From: DASSBR01 sp035708085
GTDB taxonomy: Bacteria; Pseudomonadota; Gammaproteobacteria; Natronospirales; DASSBR01
DNA length: 23,545 nucleotides
Direction: 5' to 3'
Assembly: GCA_035708085.1 (NCBI GenBank)
Contig: DASSTE010000036.1
Coordinates: 1-23,545, forward strand
The stretch's first letter is position 1. Each line of letters begins with the position of its first letter. The notes beneath the pieces are model-generated. The model made no database searches and was not told the DNA's origin. It worked only from the letters and a program-made list of their open reading frames with translations. Positions 7,090-14,356 of this stretch are shown one piece after another. The position numbers and the translations under genes are program-made.

Positions 7090-8779
7090 TCGCCGCATGT
7101 TCCTGCTGGCCGCCCTCGGGCTGGTCGGCTACCTGATTTTCAACGCGTGGATGCAGGATTACGGCCAGGCGCAGCGCCGGGCGGCGCCGACTCAGCCGGC
7201 GGTCACGCAGAACGCGCAGCCGGCTCCCGCCACGTCGAGCAGCCAGATGCCGACCCCGGCGAGCGCGGCACCGGCCGTGCCGACCGTGCAGCAGCCGCAA
7301 ATCGCCGGCGCGACCAAGCTCGTCAATGGCCGAACCGTGGTCGTGACTACCGACGTGCTGCAGGTAAAAATCAATACCGCCGGCGGCGACCTGCGCGCCG
7401 TCGCGCTGCCGAAATACCCGCAGACCGAAAAACGAAACAGCCCGCCGGTCGAACTGCTGCACCCGGATCCAGGCCAGCGGCTGATTCTTCAGACGGGCCT
7501 CCACGGCGCAAATCTCCCCGGTGACCAGGCGATCTTCACGGCCGCGGCCGGCGCCTATCACCTGCAGTCGGGACAGGACACGCTCAAGGTGCCGCTGGTG
7601 TGGCGCCACGATGGCATCACCGTCATCAAGACCTATACGTTCCACCGCGGCAGCTACAAGGTCGACCTGACCTACCGGATTGCCAACTCGAGCGGCGCGC
7701 CGATCAGCGGCTCGACCTGGGCGCGCTTCCGTCGCCATGCGGTGCCGGTGTCGCACAACATGTTCAGCATCGCCGCGCGCACCTACAGCGGCCCGGCTCT
7801 GTTCAACGGCAATGACTACAACAAGCTCAAATACGACGACATCAAGGACAAGCCGGTCTCGAAAATCGCCACCGGCGGCTGGGTCGCGATGGTGAACCAG
7901 TACTTCGTCGCGGCCGTGATTCCGCCGCCGAAAATGAAGGTGCACTACTACGCGAAGTCGCTCGGCGGCGACCGCTACGTGATCGGTGCGGTGCTGCCGA
8001 AATTCAGCGTCGCGCCGGGGCAGGAGTACCAGCGCCAGTCGCTGCTGTTCCTCGGGCCGAAGTTGCAGGACCGCTTGGCTTCGGTCGCGCCGGGCATGCC
8101 GCGCACCGTCGATTACGGCAAGTTCACGATCATCGCCCAGCCGATGTTCAAGGTGCTGGAAGCGATCGAATCGGTAGTCGGCAACTGGGGCTGGTCGATC
8201 CTGCTGCTGGTGTTCCTGATTCAGCTCGTGTTCTTCCCGCTGCAACAGAAAGCCGGTCGCTCGACCGCCAAAATGCGTGAGTTCCAGCCGCGCATCAAAG
8301 CGATCCAGGAACGCTACAAGGAAGACAAGCAGCGCCTCAGCCAGGCAATGATGGAGCTGTACAAGAAGGAAAAGATCAACCCGATGGGGGGGTGCCTGCC
8401 GATGCTGCTGCAGGTGCCGATTTACTTCGCGCTCTATTACGTGCTGCTGTACAGCGTCGAGCTGCGCCAGGCGCCGTTCGTGTTCTGGCTGACGGACCTG
8501 TCGGCGCCGGATCCGCTCTACGTGCTGCCGATCCTCTACGGCATCGCCAACTTCGCGCAGATGCGCGTCAACCCGCAGCCCGCCGACAAGATGCAGGCGC
8601 GTATCATGATGGTCATGCCGCTCGGCGTGCTGGCATTTTCGATCTTCATGCCGGCGGGCCTCGTGCTGTACTGGATCAGCAACTCGGCGCTGCGCACCGT
8701 CCAGCAGTGGCACATCAACCGGACGCTGCATCTGCCCGGACAGGCCAGGAAGAAGCCGGGGAAAATCAAGAAACGTTAG
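7082..8779 (+). CDS. yidC: Membrane protein insertase YidC
   Basis: Inner-membrane insertase that works alone or with SecYEG to insert and fold membrane proteins. The 565-residue product has an N-terminal membrane segment (FLLAALGLVGYLIFNAWM, about 6-23), a Pro/Ala-rich linker, a large periplasmic beta domain typical of Gram-negative YidC, and a C-terminal core starting near GNWGWSILLLVFLIQLVFF, with the charged cytoplasmic hairpin (MREFQPRIKAIQERYKEDK) and further membrane segments to a basic tail ending KKPGKIKKR. ATG 7082 was chosen because it directly precedes the first membrane segment; the upstream in-frame ATG at 7040 lies in yidD. The mnmE gene follows after 22 bases. Confidence 0.97.
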   Translation: MDNRRMFLLAALGLVGYLIFNAWMQDYGQAQRRAAPTQPAVTQNAQPAPATSSSQMPTPASAAPAVPTVQQPQIAGATKLVNGRTVVVTTDVLQVKINTAGGDLRAVALPKYPQTEKRNSPPVELLHPDPGQRLILQTGLHGANLPGDQAIFTAAAGAYHLQSGQDTLKVPLVWRHDGITVIKTYTFHRGSYKVDLTYRIANSSGAPISGSTWARFRRHAVPVSHNMFSIAARTYSGPALFNGNDYNKLKYDDIKDKPVSKIATGGWVAMVNQYFVAAVIPPPKMKVHYYAKSLGGDRYVIGAVLPKFSVAPGQEYQRQSLLFLGPKLQDRLASVAPGMPRTVDYGKFTIIAQPMFKVLEAIESVVGNWGWSILLLVFLIQLVFFPLQQKAGRSTAKMREFQPRIKAIQERYKEDKQRLSQAMMELYKKEKINPMGGCLPMLLQVPIYFALYYVLLYSVELRQAPFVFWLTDLSAPDPLYVLPILYGIANFAQMRVNPQPADKMQARIMMVMPLGVLAFSIFMPAGLVLYWISNSALRTVQQWHINRTLHLPGQARKKPGKIKKR

Positions 8780-8801
8780 CGCTCCCGTTGAGGATCCCCA
8801 T

Positions 8802-10148
8802 ATGGACGTGAATCAGGACACCATCGCCGCGGTCTCGACGCCGCCGGGCCGCGGCGGCATCGGGATCGTCCGCGTTTCCGGCCCCAACACCCCCGCGATC
8901 GCCGCAGCGCTGCTGGGGGACATGCCGAGCGCCCACCGTGCCGTGCTGCGCGATTTCCACGATGTCGACGGCAGCCTGATCGACCGGGGCCTGGCGCTGT
9001 TCTTCCCCGCGCCGCATTCATTCACTGGCGAAGACGTACTCGAACTGCACGGCCACGGCAGCCCGGTCGTACTCGACATGCTGCTGCTGCGCATCTTCAA
9101 GCTTGGTGCACGGCCGGCGCGACCGGGCGAGTTTTCCGAACGCGCCTTCCTGAACGACAAGCTCGATCTCGCCCAGGCCGAGGCGGTCGCCGACCTGATC
9201 GACAGCGGCACGCGCGAAGCCGCGCGCGCCGCGCTGCGCTCACTCGAAGGCGAGTTCTCGCACACGATCGATGGGCTGGTCGATGCATTGACCGAGCTGC
9301 GAGTTCATGTCGAAGCGGCAATCGATTTCCCCGACGAGGAAGTGGATTTCCTCAGCGACGGCGCAATCGAGACACGGCTGGAGGACGTCGCCGAACGGCT
9401 GCGCAACGTCGAGGCCGGCGCAGCGCAGGGGCGACTGCTGCGCGACGGGATCACCGTCGTCATCGCCGGCCGGCCGAACGCCGGCAAGTCGAGCCTGCTC
9501 AATCGCCTGGCGCAGACTGACGTCGCGATTGTTACGGATCAGCCCGGTACCACCCGCGACGTGCTGGCGAGCACGATTCAACTCGACGGCCTGCCGCTGA
9601 CGATTTACGACACCGCGGGTCTCCGCCCCGGCGGCGACCCGATCGAACGCGAAGGCATGCGCCGTGCGCGGGCACGGCTCGAAACGGCCGATCTGGTGCT
9701 GATGGTGATCGACGACCTGTTCGGCATCGATGCCAAGGACACGACGATCGCCGAGGCGCTACCGCCCGGTGTACCGGTCTGCCGGATTTACAACAAGATC
9801 GACCTGACCGGCCGCCCGCCCGGTCGTTGCGACGAAGAGGAACGCCGCTGCGTCGCGATCTCAGCCGCGACCGGCGCCGGGTTCGATGCGCTGGCGACGC
9901 TGATAAAGGCAGTCGCCGGCTACCAGGGCGGCGGCCACAACTTCCTGGCCCGCCGCCGTCACCTCGATGCGCTCGCGCGCGCCGAGGAGCACCTGGGCCG
10001 GGCGCGCGAACACTACGGGGCGCGCAGCGGCGAATTGATCGCTGAGGAGCTGCGCCTCGCGCAGCAGGCGCTGGGGGAGATTACGGGAGCGGTGACCAGT
10101 GATGATCTGCTGGGCCGAATCTTTTCCAGCTTTTGTATCGGGAAGTAA
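8802..10148 (+). CDS. mnmE: tRNA modification GTPase MnmE
   Basis: With MnmG it makes 5-carboxymethylaminomethyl (or aminomethyl) uridine at the wobble position of certain tRNAs. The 448-residue protein has the N-terminal folate-binding domain (DTIAAVSTPPGRGGIGIVRVSG), a helical domain, and an inserted G domain with Walker A GRPNAGKSS at 223-231, DTAG at 270-273 and NKID at 331-334. The C-terminus FCIGK keeps the catalytic cysteine motif. It follows yidC by 22 bases and probably shares its transcript. In many relatives mnmG comes next; here about 4.2 kb of other DNA separates the two partners. Confidence 0.97.
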   Translation: MDVNQDTIAAVSTPPGRGGIGIVRVSGPNTPAIAAALLGDMPSAHRAVLRDFHDVDGSLIDRGLALFFPAPHSFTGEDVLELHGHGSPVVLDMLLLRIFKLGARPARPGEFSERAFLNDKLDLAQAEAVADLIDSGTREAARAALRSLEGEFSHTIDGLVDALTELRVHVEAAIDFPDEEVDFLSDGAIETRLEDVAERLRNVEAGAAQGRLLRDGITVVIAGRPNAGKSSLLNRLAQTDVAIVTDQPGTTRDVLASTIQLDGLPLTIYDTAGLRPGGDPIEREGMRRARARLETADLVLMVIDDLFGIDAKDTTIAEALPPGVPVCRIYNKIDLTGRPPGRCDEEERRCVAISAATGAGFDALATLIKAVAGYQGGGHNFLARRRHLDALARAEEHLGRAREHYGARSGELIAEELRLAQQALGEITGAVTSDDLLGRIFSSFCIGK

Positions 10149-10233
10149 AAGTCGCTAGGACTGAGTCGCCAGGACTAAGTATAAGAATCGCTTCTCTTCA
10201 CTCAGTCCTGGCGACTCAGCACTAGCGACTTTT
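10147..10233. terminator. Large imperfect inverted repeat, likely two-way terminator
   Basis: Arms 10147-10180 and 10200-10233 pair at 31 of 34 positions around a 19-base loop. The left arm begins AAAA and the right ends TTTT, so either strand gives a stem followed by a U-run. It sits exactly between the convergent mnmE and ABC permease genes and overlaps both stop codons. Each arm is itself a near-tandem copy of a 14-base unit (AGTCGCTAGGACTG then AGTCGCCAGGACTA), which is unusual for a plain terminator and suggests a repeated element that took on this role. Confidence 0.75.
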
Positions 10234-11408
10234 TAGACGAGCAGTCGCTCCCGCCGATAAAGCCGCATAGCGTACGCCGCAAGAATTGCGGCGACGACCA
10301 ACGTGCTGATGATCGACAGGGCGAAGAACCCACCGTCGATCGGCGTCCCTTTCATCACCGTCATAATCAGCAAGTCCTGGCTCAGACTCGGGATCAGCAT
10401 CATCCACCACTGCGAGTGCACCGGGTGGACCGCGACGAAAATCAGCGGCAACACCGGGACGATCAGCGCGACCGACATCCAGGCCTGGGCTTCCTTGAAT
10501 GAACGCGAGAACGCCGCGATCACGGTCAGCCCGGCGGCGCCGAGGAAGACGAATGGCACGCACACCGCAAAAATCCACAACGCCTCATACGCGCCGAAGT
10601 TGAGTTGCATGCCGAGTTCGGCCGCCGGCACCGTCGGGATGGCCACGCCGAATGCCGCCACGGCGATCGCCAGTGCGCACAGCGAATAGAAGGCGGTCGC
10701 AGCAAGCTTGCCGAGCATCAGCGAAGGCCGCGACGCGGCGGTGCCGAGCAAGGGTTCGAGCGAACCGCGTTCGCGCTCGCCGGCGGTCGTGTCGATGGCG
10801 AGATAAAAGCCGCCCATCAGGGTTGCGAACAGGCAGAAGTACGGCACCATGCCGAGCAGCATTGCGCCGCGCGCGGTCGGCGTCGAAACGTCCCGGTCAA
10901 TGATTGCCAGCGGATGCGTTGCCGCCGGGTTGACGCCACGCGCCAGCAGTCGGAGCGAGGCGAGTTGCGAACTGTACGCGTTGAGCAGCGCCTTGACCCG
11001 GCGCACCGGCGCCGCACCGCTCTGGCTGGCGGCGTCCAGCACGACATCGACTTCGGCCGGCCGGCCGGCAACGAAATCCTCGGGGTACGACGCCGGAATC
11101 TTCAGCACGACATCGGCCGTCCCGGCCTTCACGGCGGCCGCCGGATCCTCGGGCGCCGGCTCGATCTTCGCATGATGCGCGCGCAGAAACGCGATCAGGT
11201 TGGGCGCGTATTGCGCGCCCGCGACGGGCAGGTCAAGCGCCTTCGTCGCCGACCCCAGGTTCATGCTGATCACGGCGTTCATCATGCCCGCGAAGATGAT
11301 CGGTCCCAGCAGCGGCCCGAACAGGAACACGCGAAACAGCGTGCGCCGGTCGCGGGCGTTATCACGCGTTTCTTTCCGAAAAACGGTCAGCACCGCCTTG
11401 AGAGTCAT
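10233..11408 (-). CDS. ABC-2 type transporter permease (NatB-like)
   Basis: Membrane subunit of an ABC exporter. The 391-residue protein has a first membrane segment at about 25-45 (FLFGPLLGPIIFAGMMNAV), a long extracytoplasmic region to about residue 190, and five or so hydrophobic segments in the C-terminal half. The motif GERERGSLEPLLGTAASR after the second segment is typical of NatB/ABC-2 permeases. ATG 11408 overlaps the ATPase stop by 4 bases (ATGA), so the two are translationally coupled. NatAB-like systems move sodium or various small molecules; the substrate here cannot be told. The 3' end lies in the inverted repeat at 10147-10233. Confidence 0.85.
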   Translation of the reverse strand: MTLKAVLTVFRKETRDNARDRRTLFRVFLFGPLLGPIIFAGMMNAVISMNLGSATKALDLPVAGAQYAPNLIAFLRAHHAKIEPAPEDPAAAVKAGTADVVLKIPASYPEDFVAGRPAEVDVVLDAASQSGAAPVRRVKALLNAYSSQLASLRLLARGVNPAATHPLAIIDRDVSTPTARGAMLLGMVPYFCLFATLMGGFYLAIDTTAGERERGSLEPLLGTAASRPSLMLGKLAATAFYSLCALAIAVAAFGVAIPTVPAAELGMQLNFGAYEALWIFAVCVPFVFLGAAGLTVIAAFSRSFKEAQAWMSVALIVPVLPLIFVAVHPVHSQWWMMLIPSLSQDLLIMTVMKGTPIDGGFFALSIISTLVVAAILAAYAMRLYRRERLLV

Positions 11409-12136
11409 ACCCGCCCCTCCGCGCGTGCAATGATTTTGACGAATGCCTCTTCGAGGTCCGCCTCGCCGGTTTCCTCGCGCAGAGCGTCCGGGGAACCGTG
11501 CCCCGCCGGTCGCCCGTTGTGAATGACGACGATGTCGTCGCACAGCGCCGCGACTTCCTGCATCACGTGGCTGGAGAACAGCACGCAGCGGCCCTCCGCG
11601 CGCAGCGCGCGAATCACGTCGCGCAGCGCGCGCGTCGCCATCACATCGAGACCGTTGGTCGGCTCGTCGAGCACCACGTTGCGCGGGTCGTGGATCAGCG
11701 CGCGCGCCAGCGCGATCTTCATCTTCTGGCCGTGCGAGAAGCCTTCGGTGCGCCGGTCGATGAAGCTGCCGATGTCCAGCGTCTGCACCAGCGTATCGAT
11801 GCGCGCATCGAGTTCGGTATCGGCCAGCCCGTTGAGTTCGCCGAAATAGCGGATGTTCTCGCGCCCGGTGAGCCGCCCGTACAAGCCGTGCGAATGCGGC
11901 AGCACGCCCAGTCGGTGACGTGCGTCTTCGGGTGCCGTGCGTACGTCGACACCGTCGATGCGGACCGTGCCGCTGTCGGCCCGCAGCACCGTCGCGATCG
12001 TGCGCAGCGTCGTCGACTTGCCGGCGCCGTTTTCGCCGAGAAGGCCGGTGATGCGGCCATCCGGGGCAGTGAAACTCACGCGATCGACGGCGACCACTTC
12101 CTTGAAGCGCTTGCTGATGGCGTCGACTTCGATCAT
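11405..12136 (-). CDS. ABC transporter ATP-binding protein (NatA-like)
   Basis: ATPase partner of the neighbouring permease. The 243-residue product has Walker A GENGAGKST at 34-42, a signature variant FSHGQ at 133-137, Walker B VVLDEP at 154-159 and the H-loop in SSHVMQE. The segment GVLPHSHGLYGRLTGREN in the Q-loop region resembles NatA-type exporters. The start ATG 12136 directly precedes the first strand (MIEVDAISKRF) and overlaps the upstream hydrolase stop by 4 bases; a longer in-frame version reaching into that gene was rejected. Gene order hydrolase-ATPase-permease with overlaps points to one transcript. Confidence 0.92.
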   Translation of the reverse strand: MIEVDAISKRFKEVVAVDRVSFTAPDGRITGLLGENGAGKSTTLRTIATVLRADSGTVRIDGVDVRTAPEDARHRLGVLPHSHGLYGRLTGRENIRYFGELNGLADTELDARIDTLVQTLDIGSFIDRRTEGFSHGQKMKIALARALIHDPRNVVLDEPTNGLDVMATRALRDVIRALRAEGRCVLFSSHVMQEVAALCDDIVVIHNGRPAGHGSPDALREETGEADLEEAFVKIIARAEGRV

Positions 12137-13617
12137 GGCGCCGGTCCCGTGAAGCTCAAAAAGAAAGGCGCCGGCCGAATGCGCTTCACGCACTTCGTAT
12201 CGAGATGCTTGACCGACGCCCTCTTCACAAACGCCGCCATCACGCGCGGCAGGCAGCCGCGAAACGCGTTGCCGTGGCCCTGGCCCGGCACCACGATCGA
12301 CAGGCTGTTCGTCAGCGTCTTGGCCGCATGTGCCGCGTTCTTCGGCGGCGTGATCGGATCGTTCGAGCCCGACAGCAGCAGCACAGGCTTGGCGGACTTC
12401 ACCGGCTGCTTGAAGCCAGGCCGGATTACGCCATGTGGCCAGACGCCGCACGCGGTATGCAGCGCGCCGAGCGTGTCGGTGCCGGTCCAGGTATGCCGCG
12501 CTGCGGCAGTCTTGAACGCCGCGGGACCATAAAACGGCACATCCTCCGTGCACAGCACGGACAAATACATGCCCTGGCTCAACGACTGCGCGAGGTCGCT
12601 GTTAATCATGCTGACGAGGCCGGCGAGTGGGCCGAGATCCCCCTCCGCACCCTGGTGAATCAGCAGCGGCAGCAACGACACGGTCTCGGCCGTGTAGGTC
12701 AGCAGCCGCACGCCGTCCGCCAACGCATTCTGCGTCAGCGTCAACGGCTGCGGCGCACCGCTTAGCGGATCCGGCACGGTCAGCTTCGCCGGCTGCCGAC
12801 GCAGGCGCTGGTTGAGCCGCTGAAAGTCGGCGGGCAGATCGGGAAAATGCTGCGCACAGACCTTGTCGCCGGCACAGCGCTTGAAGATATTGTCGAGCGC
12901 GCGCTCGGCGTTCATCGACACCTGCGGCCCGAGCGCCAGATCAGCCGGCACCACGCCGTCGAGAATCACCGAGCGCACGTGCGGGCCGTAATAGCGCAGA
13001 TACTCGAGCGCGACGCGGGTGCCGTAGGAGATGCCGTAGACGTCGATCTGCTTCGCGCCGAGTGCCTGGCGCACCGCGTCGAGGTCGGCAATCGCGACCG
13101 ACGTGGTGTAGTAGCGCGGGTCGCCGGACAGGTGTTTCAGACAGGCCTCTACCAGCGCCTTGCGCTCGGCTGGACTCGGCTGGGCGAGATGCGCGGCAGA
13201 TTTGCTTTGCTCGGGACAATCCAGCGAATTCGATTTGCCCGTGCCGCGCTGATCGACCAGCACGATATCGCGATGTTTGCGAATTACGGCAAACGCACCC
13301 GGTTCGCTGAAAAAGCCGTCCACCGCGCTCTGGCCCGGGCCGCCCGCGATGAAGAACAAGGGGTCGGGCGCGGGCTCGGCGGCGAGCGCCGGCACCACCG
13401 CGACGAACAGCTTGATCTGCCTGCCATCCGGCTGCGCGCGATTCTCCGGCACGGCCAGCGTGCCGCAACGCGCCTTGTCGGACTGCATGCCGTTCGGCCC
13501 TCGGATTACGCAGGTGTGAAACGCGATGCCGCTACCCGGCGTCGCCGGCGCGGCGCTGGCGCTGGCCGCAAACAACAATCCGGCGCACAGCGCGCCGCCC
13601 CAAGCAAACTTATTCAC
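12133..13617 (-). CDS. Secreted alpha/beta hydrolase, tripeptidyl aminopeptidase (TAP) type
   Basis: Probable exported peptidase or esterase of the TAP/prolyl aminopeptidase group. The 494-residue product has a signal peptide (AWGGALCAGLLFAASASA, cleavage about residue 22), the oxyanion motif GGPGQS at 92-97, DQRGTGKS at 122-129, nucleophile Ser197 in GISYG, acid Asp420 in SGSNDP and His448 in GQGHG, followed by the C-terminal TAP-like domain. The catalytic triad is complete. The start is GTG 13617; it overlaps by 4 bases the stop of a truncated hydrolase upstream. The 3' end overlaps the ABC ATPase start by 4 bases. The substrate is unknown; coupling to an exporter suggests processing of, or protection from, an exported compound. 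Confidence 0.88.
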   Translation of the reverse strand: MNKFAWGGALCAGLLFAASASAAPATPGSGIAFHTCVIRGPNGMQSDKARCGTLAVPENRAQPDGRQIKLFVAVVPALAAEPAPDPLFFIAGGPGQSAVDGFFSEPGAFAVIRKHRDIVLVDQRGTGKSNSLDCPEQSKSAAHLAQPSPAERKALVEACLKHLSGDPRYYTTSVAIADLDAVRQALGAKQIDVYGISYGTRVALEYLRYYGPHVRSVILDGVVPADLALGPQVSMNAERALDNIFKRCAGDKVCAQHFPDLPADFQRLNQRLRRQPAKLTVPDPLSGAPQPLTLTQNALADGVRLLTYTAETVSLLPLLIHQGAEGDLGPLAGLVSMINSDLAQSLSQGMYLSVLCTEDVPFYGPAAFKTAAARHTWTGTDTLGALHTACGVWPHGVIRPGFKQPVKSAKPVLLLSGSNDPITPPKNAAHAAKTLTNSLSIVVPGQGHGNAFRGCLPRVMAAFVKRASVKHLDTKCVKRIRPAPFFLSFTGPAP

Positions 13618-13811
13618 GGGCCTACAACTCCCCAGAATGCCGCGACAGCGTGGCGGAACTTCGCCGGCGGGTCAAGCATTACGAAATGGCGCGACGGCGC
13701 GATCGAGATGACTTTGGAGTGCGGCGTGCCGCTCAGCAGTTGCTTCCGATGCGCGTCCTCCTGTTCCGCAGGTGGCGAACGCAGCGAGTTGTGTATATAG
13801 CTGTGTATGAC
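13614..13811 (-). pseudogene. C-terminal remnant of an alpha/beta hydrolase
   Basis: On the minus strand an open frame of 65 codons with no plausible start ends at a TGA overlapping the next gene's GTG (GTGA). Its last 35 residues include HSKVISIAPSRHFVMLDPPA, which is the C-terminal catalytic-histidine region of small alpha/beta hydrolases (SRHFxMLDxP), followed by an ordinary terminal helix. The lid, nucleophile and acid regions are missing because the sequence upstream (above about 13785) is unrelated and belongs to the promoter area of a plus-strand module. I read this as the stub of the former first gene of the hydrolase-exporter operon, cut off by an insertion or deletion. The exact breakpoint is uncertain; residues before about LRSPPAEQ may not be original. 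Confidence 0.7.
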
Positions 13812-13847
13812 TTACCATGGAGGCATGCAATCCAGAGAGGGCAAAAC
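13789..13847 (+). promoter_or_regulatory. Probable promoter and ribosome site of the small two-gene module
   Basis: An AT-rich patch with TATATA at 13794-13799 and a near direct repeat (TTGTGTATA at 13789 and TGTGTATGA at 13802) precedes the small gene at 13848. A good ribosome site AGAGAGG (13834-13840) lies 7 bases before its ATG. No convincing -35 is seen. The direct repeat could be a binding site for the ribbon-helix-helix protein encoded next, which would be self-regulation; this is inference. Confidence 0.4.
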
Positions 13848-14153
13848 ATGCCAGCGATTCACGAGCGAGAAAAGATGCAGCGCATGCAGGTCATGATGAG
13901 TCTTCGGGAGCGGGAGAAAGCGGAGCGGATCGCACGATCACAGGGGCTCTCGGTATCGGAGGTTTTTCGCCGAGCGGTGCGGGCATACCCGCTGGAACCG
14001 ATGGTCGGCGATCTGACCGAATCGGAGCAGTCGGCGTTGGGAGTTGTGGCGGAGGCGTGGCGTGATGCGACGCGTGAGGCGCTCAAATCGGTGGACGCCG
14101 CCATCAGCGCAATTGAACAAACCAATCGCCGTCTGGATGCCGACATCTCGTGA
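13848..14153 (+). CDS. Small ribbon-helix-helix-like protein, function unknown
   Basis: The 101-residue product has a short strand (MQVMMSL, 13-19), a charged helix (REREKAERIARSQG, 20-33) and a second helix (SVSEVFRRAVRAY, 35-47), the order seen in ribbon-helix-helix DNA-binding proteins and many antitoxins. The C-terminal half (about 58-100) is helical and could bind a partner. ATG 13848 follows a good ribosome site; a longer in-frame start at 13650 would translate the hydrolase remnant backwards and was rejected. Its stop overlaps the next small gene by 4 bases. I do not recognise the exact family. The layout resembles a toxin-antitoxin pair but no toxin fold is visible in the partner. Confidence 0.75.
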   Translation: MPAIHEREKMQRMQVMMSLREREKAERIARSQGLSVSEVFRRAVRAYPLEPMVGDLTESEQSALGVVAEAWRDATREALKSVDAAISAIEQTNRRLDADIS

Positions 14154-14344
14154 GTACCATGGATTCGTTACTGAAGGCGGTCAGGGAATCGTTGATACTG
14201 ACCGAGCGAACTGCGCGGCTAGGCGAAGAAACGGCGAAGCTCAGTGAGCGGGTCGTGACGATGGACCGAAGGCTGGCACGCGTTGAGGCGGTCCTGGAAC
14301 TGGCGCAAGAGGGCCGCCTGCTCCCGCCGCAGGACAAGCGATAG
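14150..14344 (+). CDS. Small coiled-coil protein, function unknown
   Basis: The 64-residue product is almost wholly helical with heptad-like spacing (TARLGEETAKLSERVVTMDRR then LARVEAVLELA), predicting a short coiled coil, and has a Pro/basic tail. No signal peptide or membrane segment is seen. The start is taken as GTG 14150, which overlaps the stop of the preceding gene as GTGA; ATG 14159 is an alternative without a visible ribosome site. The stop lies 12 bases before mnmG, so read-through into mnmG is likely. It probably forms a complex with the ribbon-helix-helix-like protein; this is an inference from overlap alone. Confidence 0.65.
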   Translation: MSTMDSLLKAVRESLILTERTARLGEETAKLSERVVTMDRRLARVEAVLELAQEGRLLPPQDKR

Positions 14345-14356
14345 CCGAGACTGCTA

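Noticed and set aside
6962..8731. Minus-strand open frame of 589 codons
   Set aside because: It is antisense to yidC; composition (Arg, His, Asp, Gln rich) is that of a reverse-complement shadow.
13650..13847. N-terminal extension of the ribbon-helix-helix-like protein
   Set aside because: The extra 66 residues are strongly basic, lie opposite the hydrolase remnant, and a good ribosome site precedes the internal ATG at 13848.
13848..14344. Firm call as a type II toxin-antitoxin system
   Set aside because: The first protein fits an antitoxin-like fold, but the second has no RNase, gyrase-inhibitor or other toxin motif; only the gene layout supports the idea.
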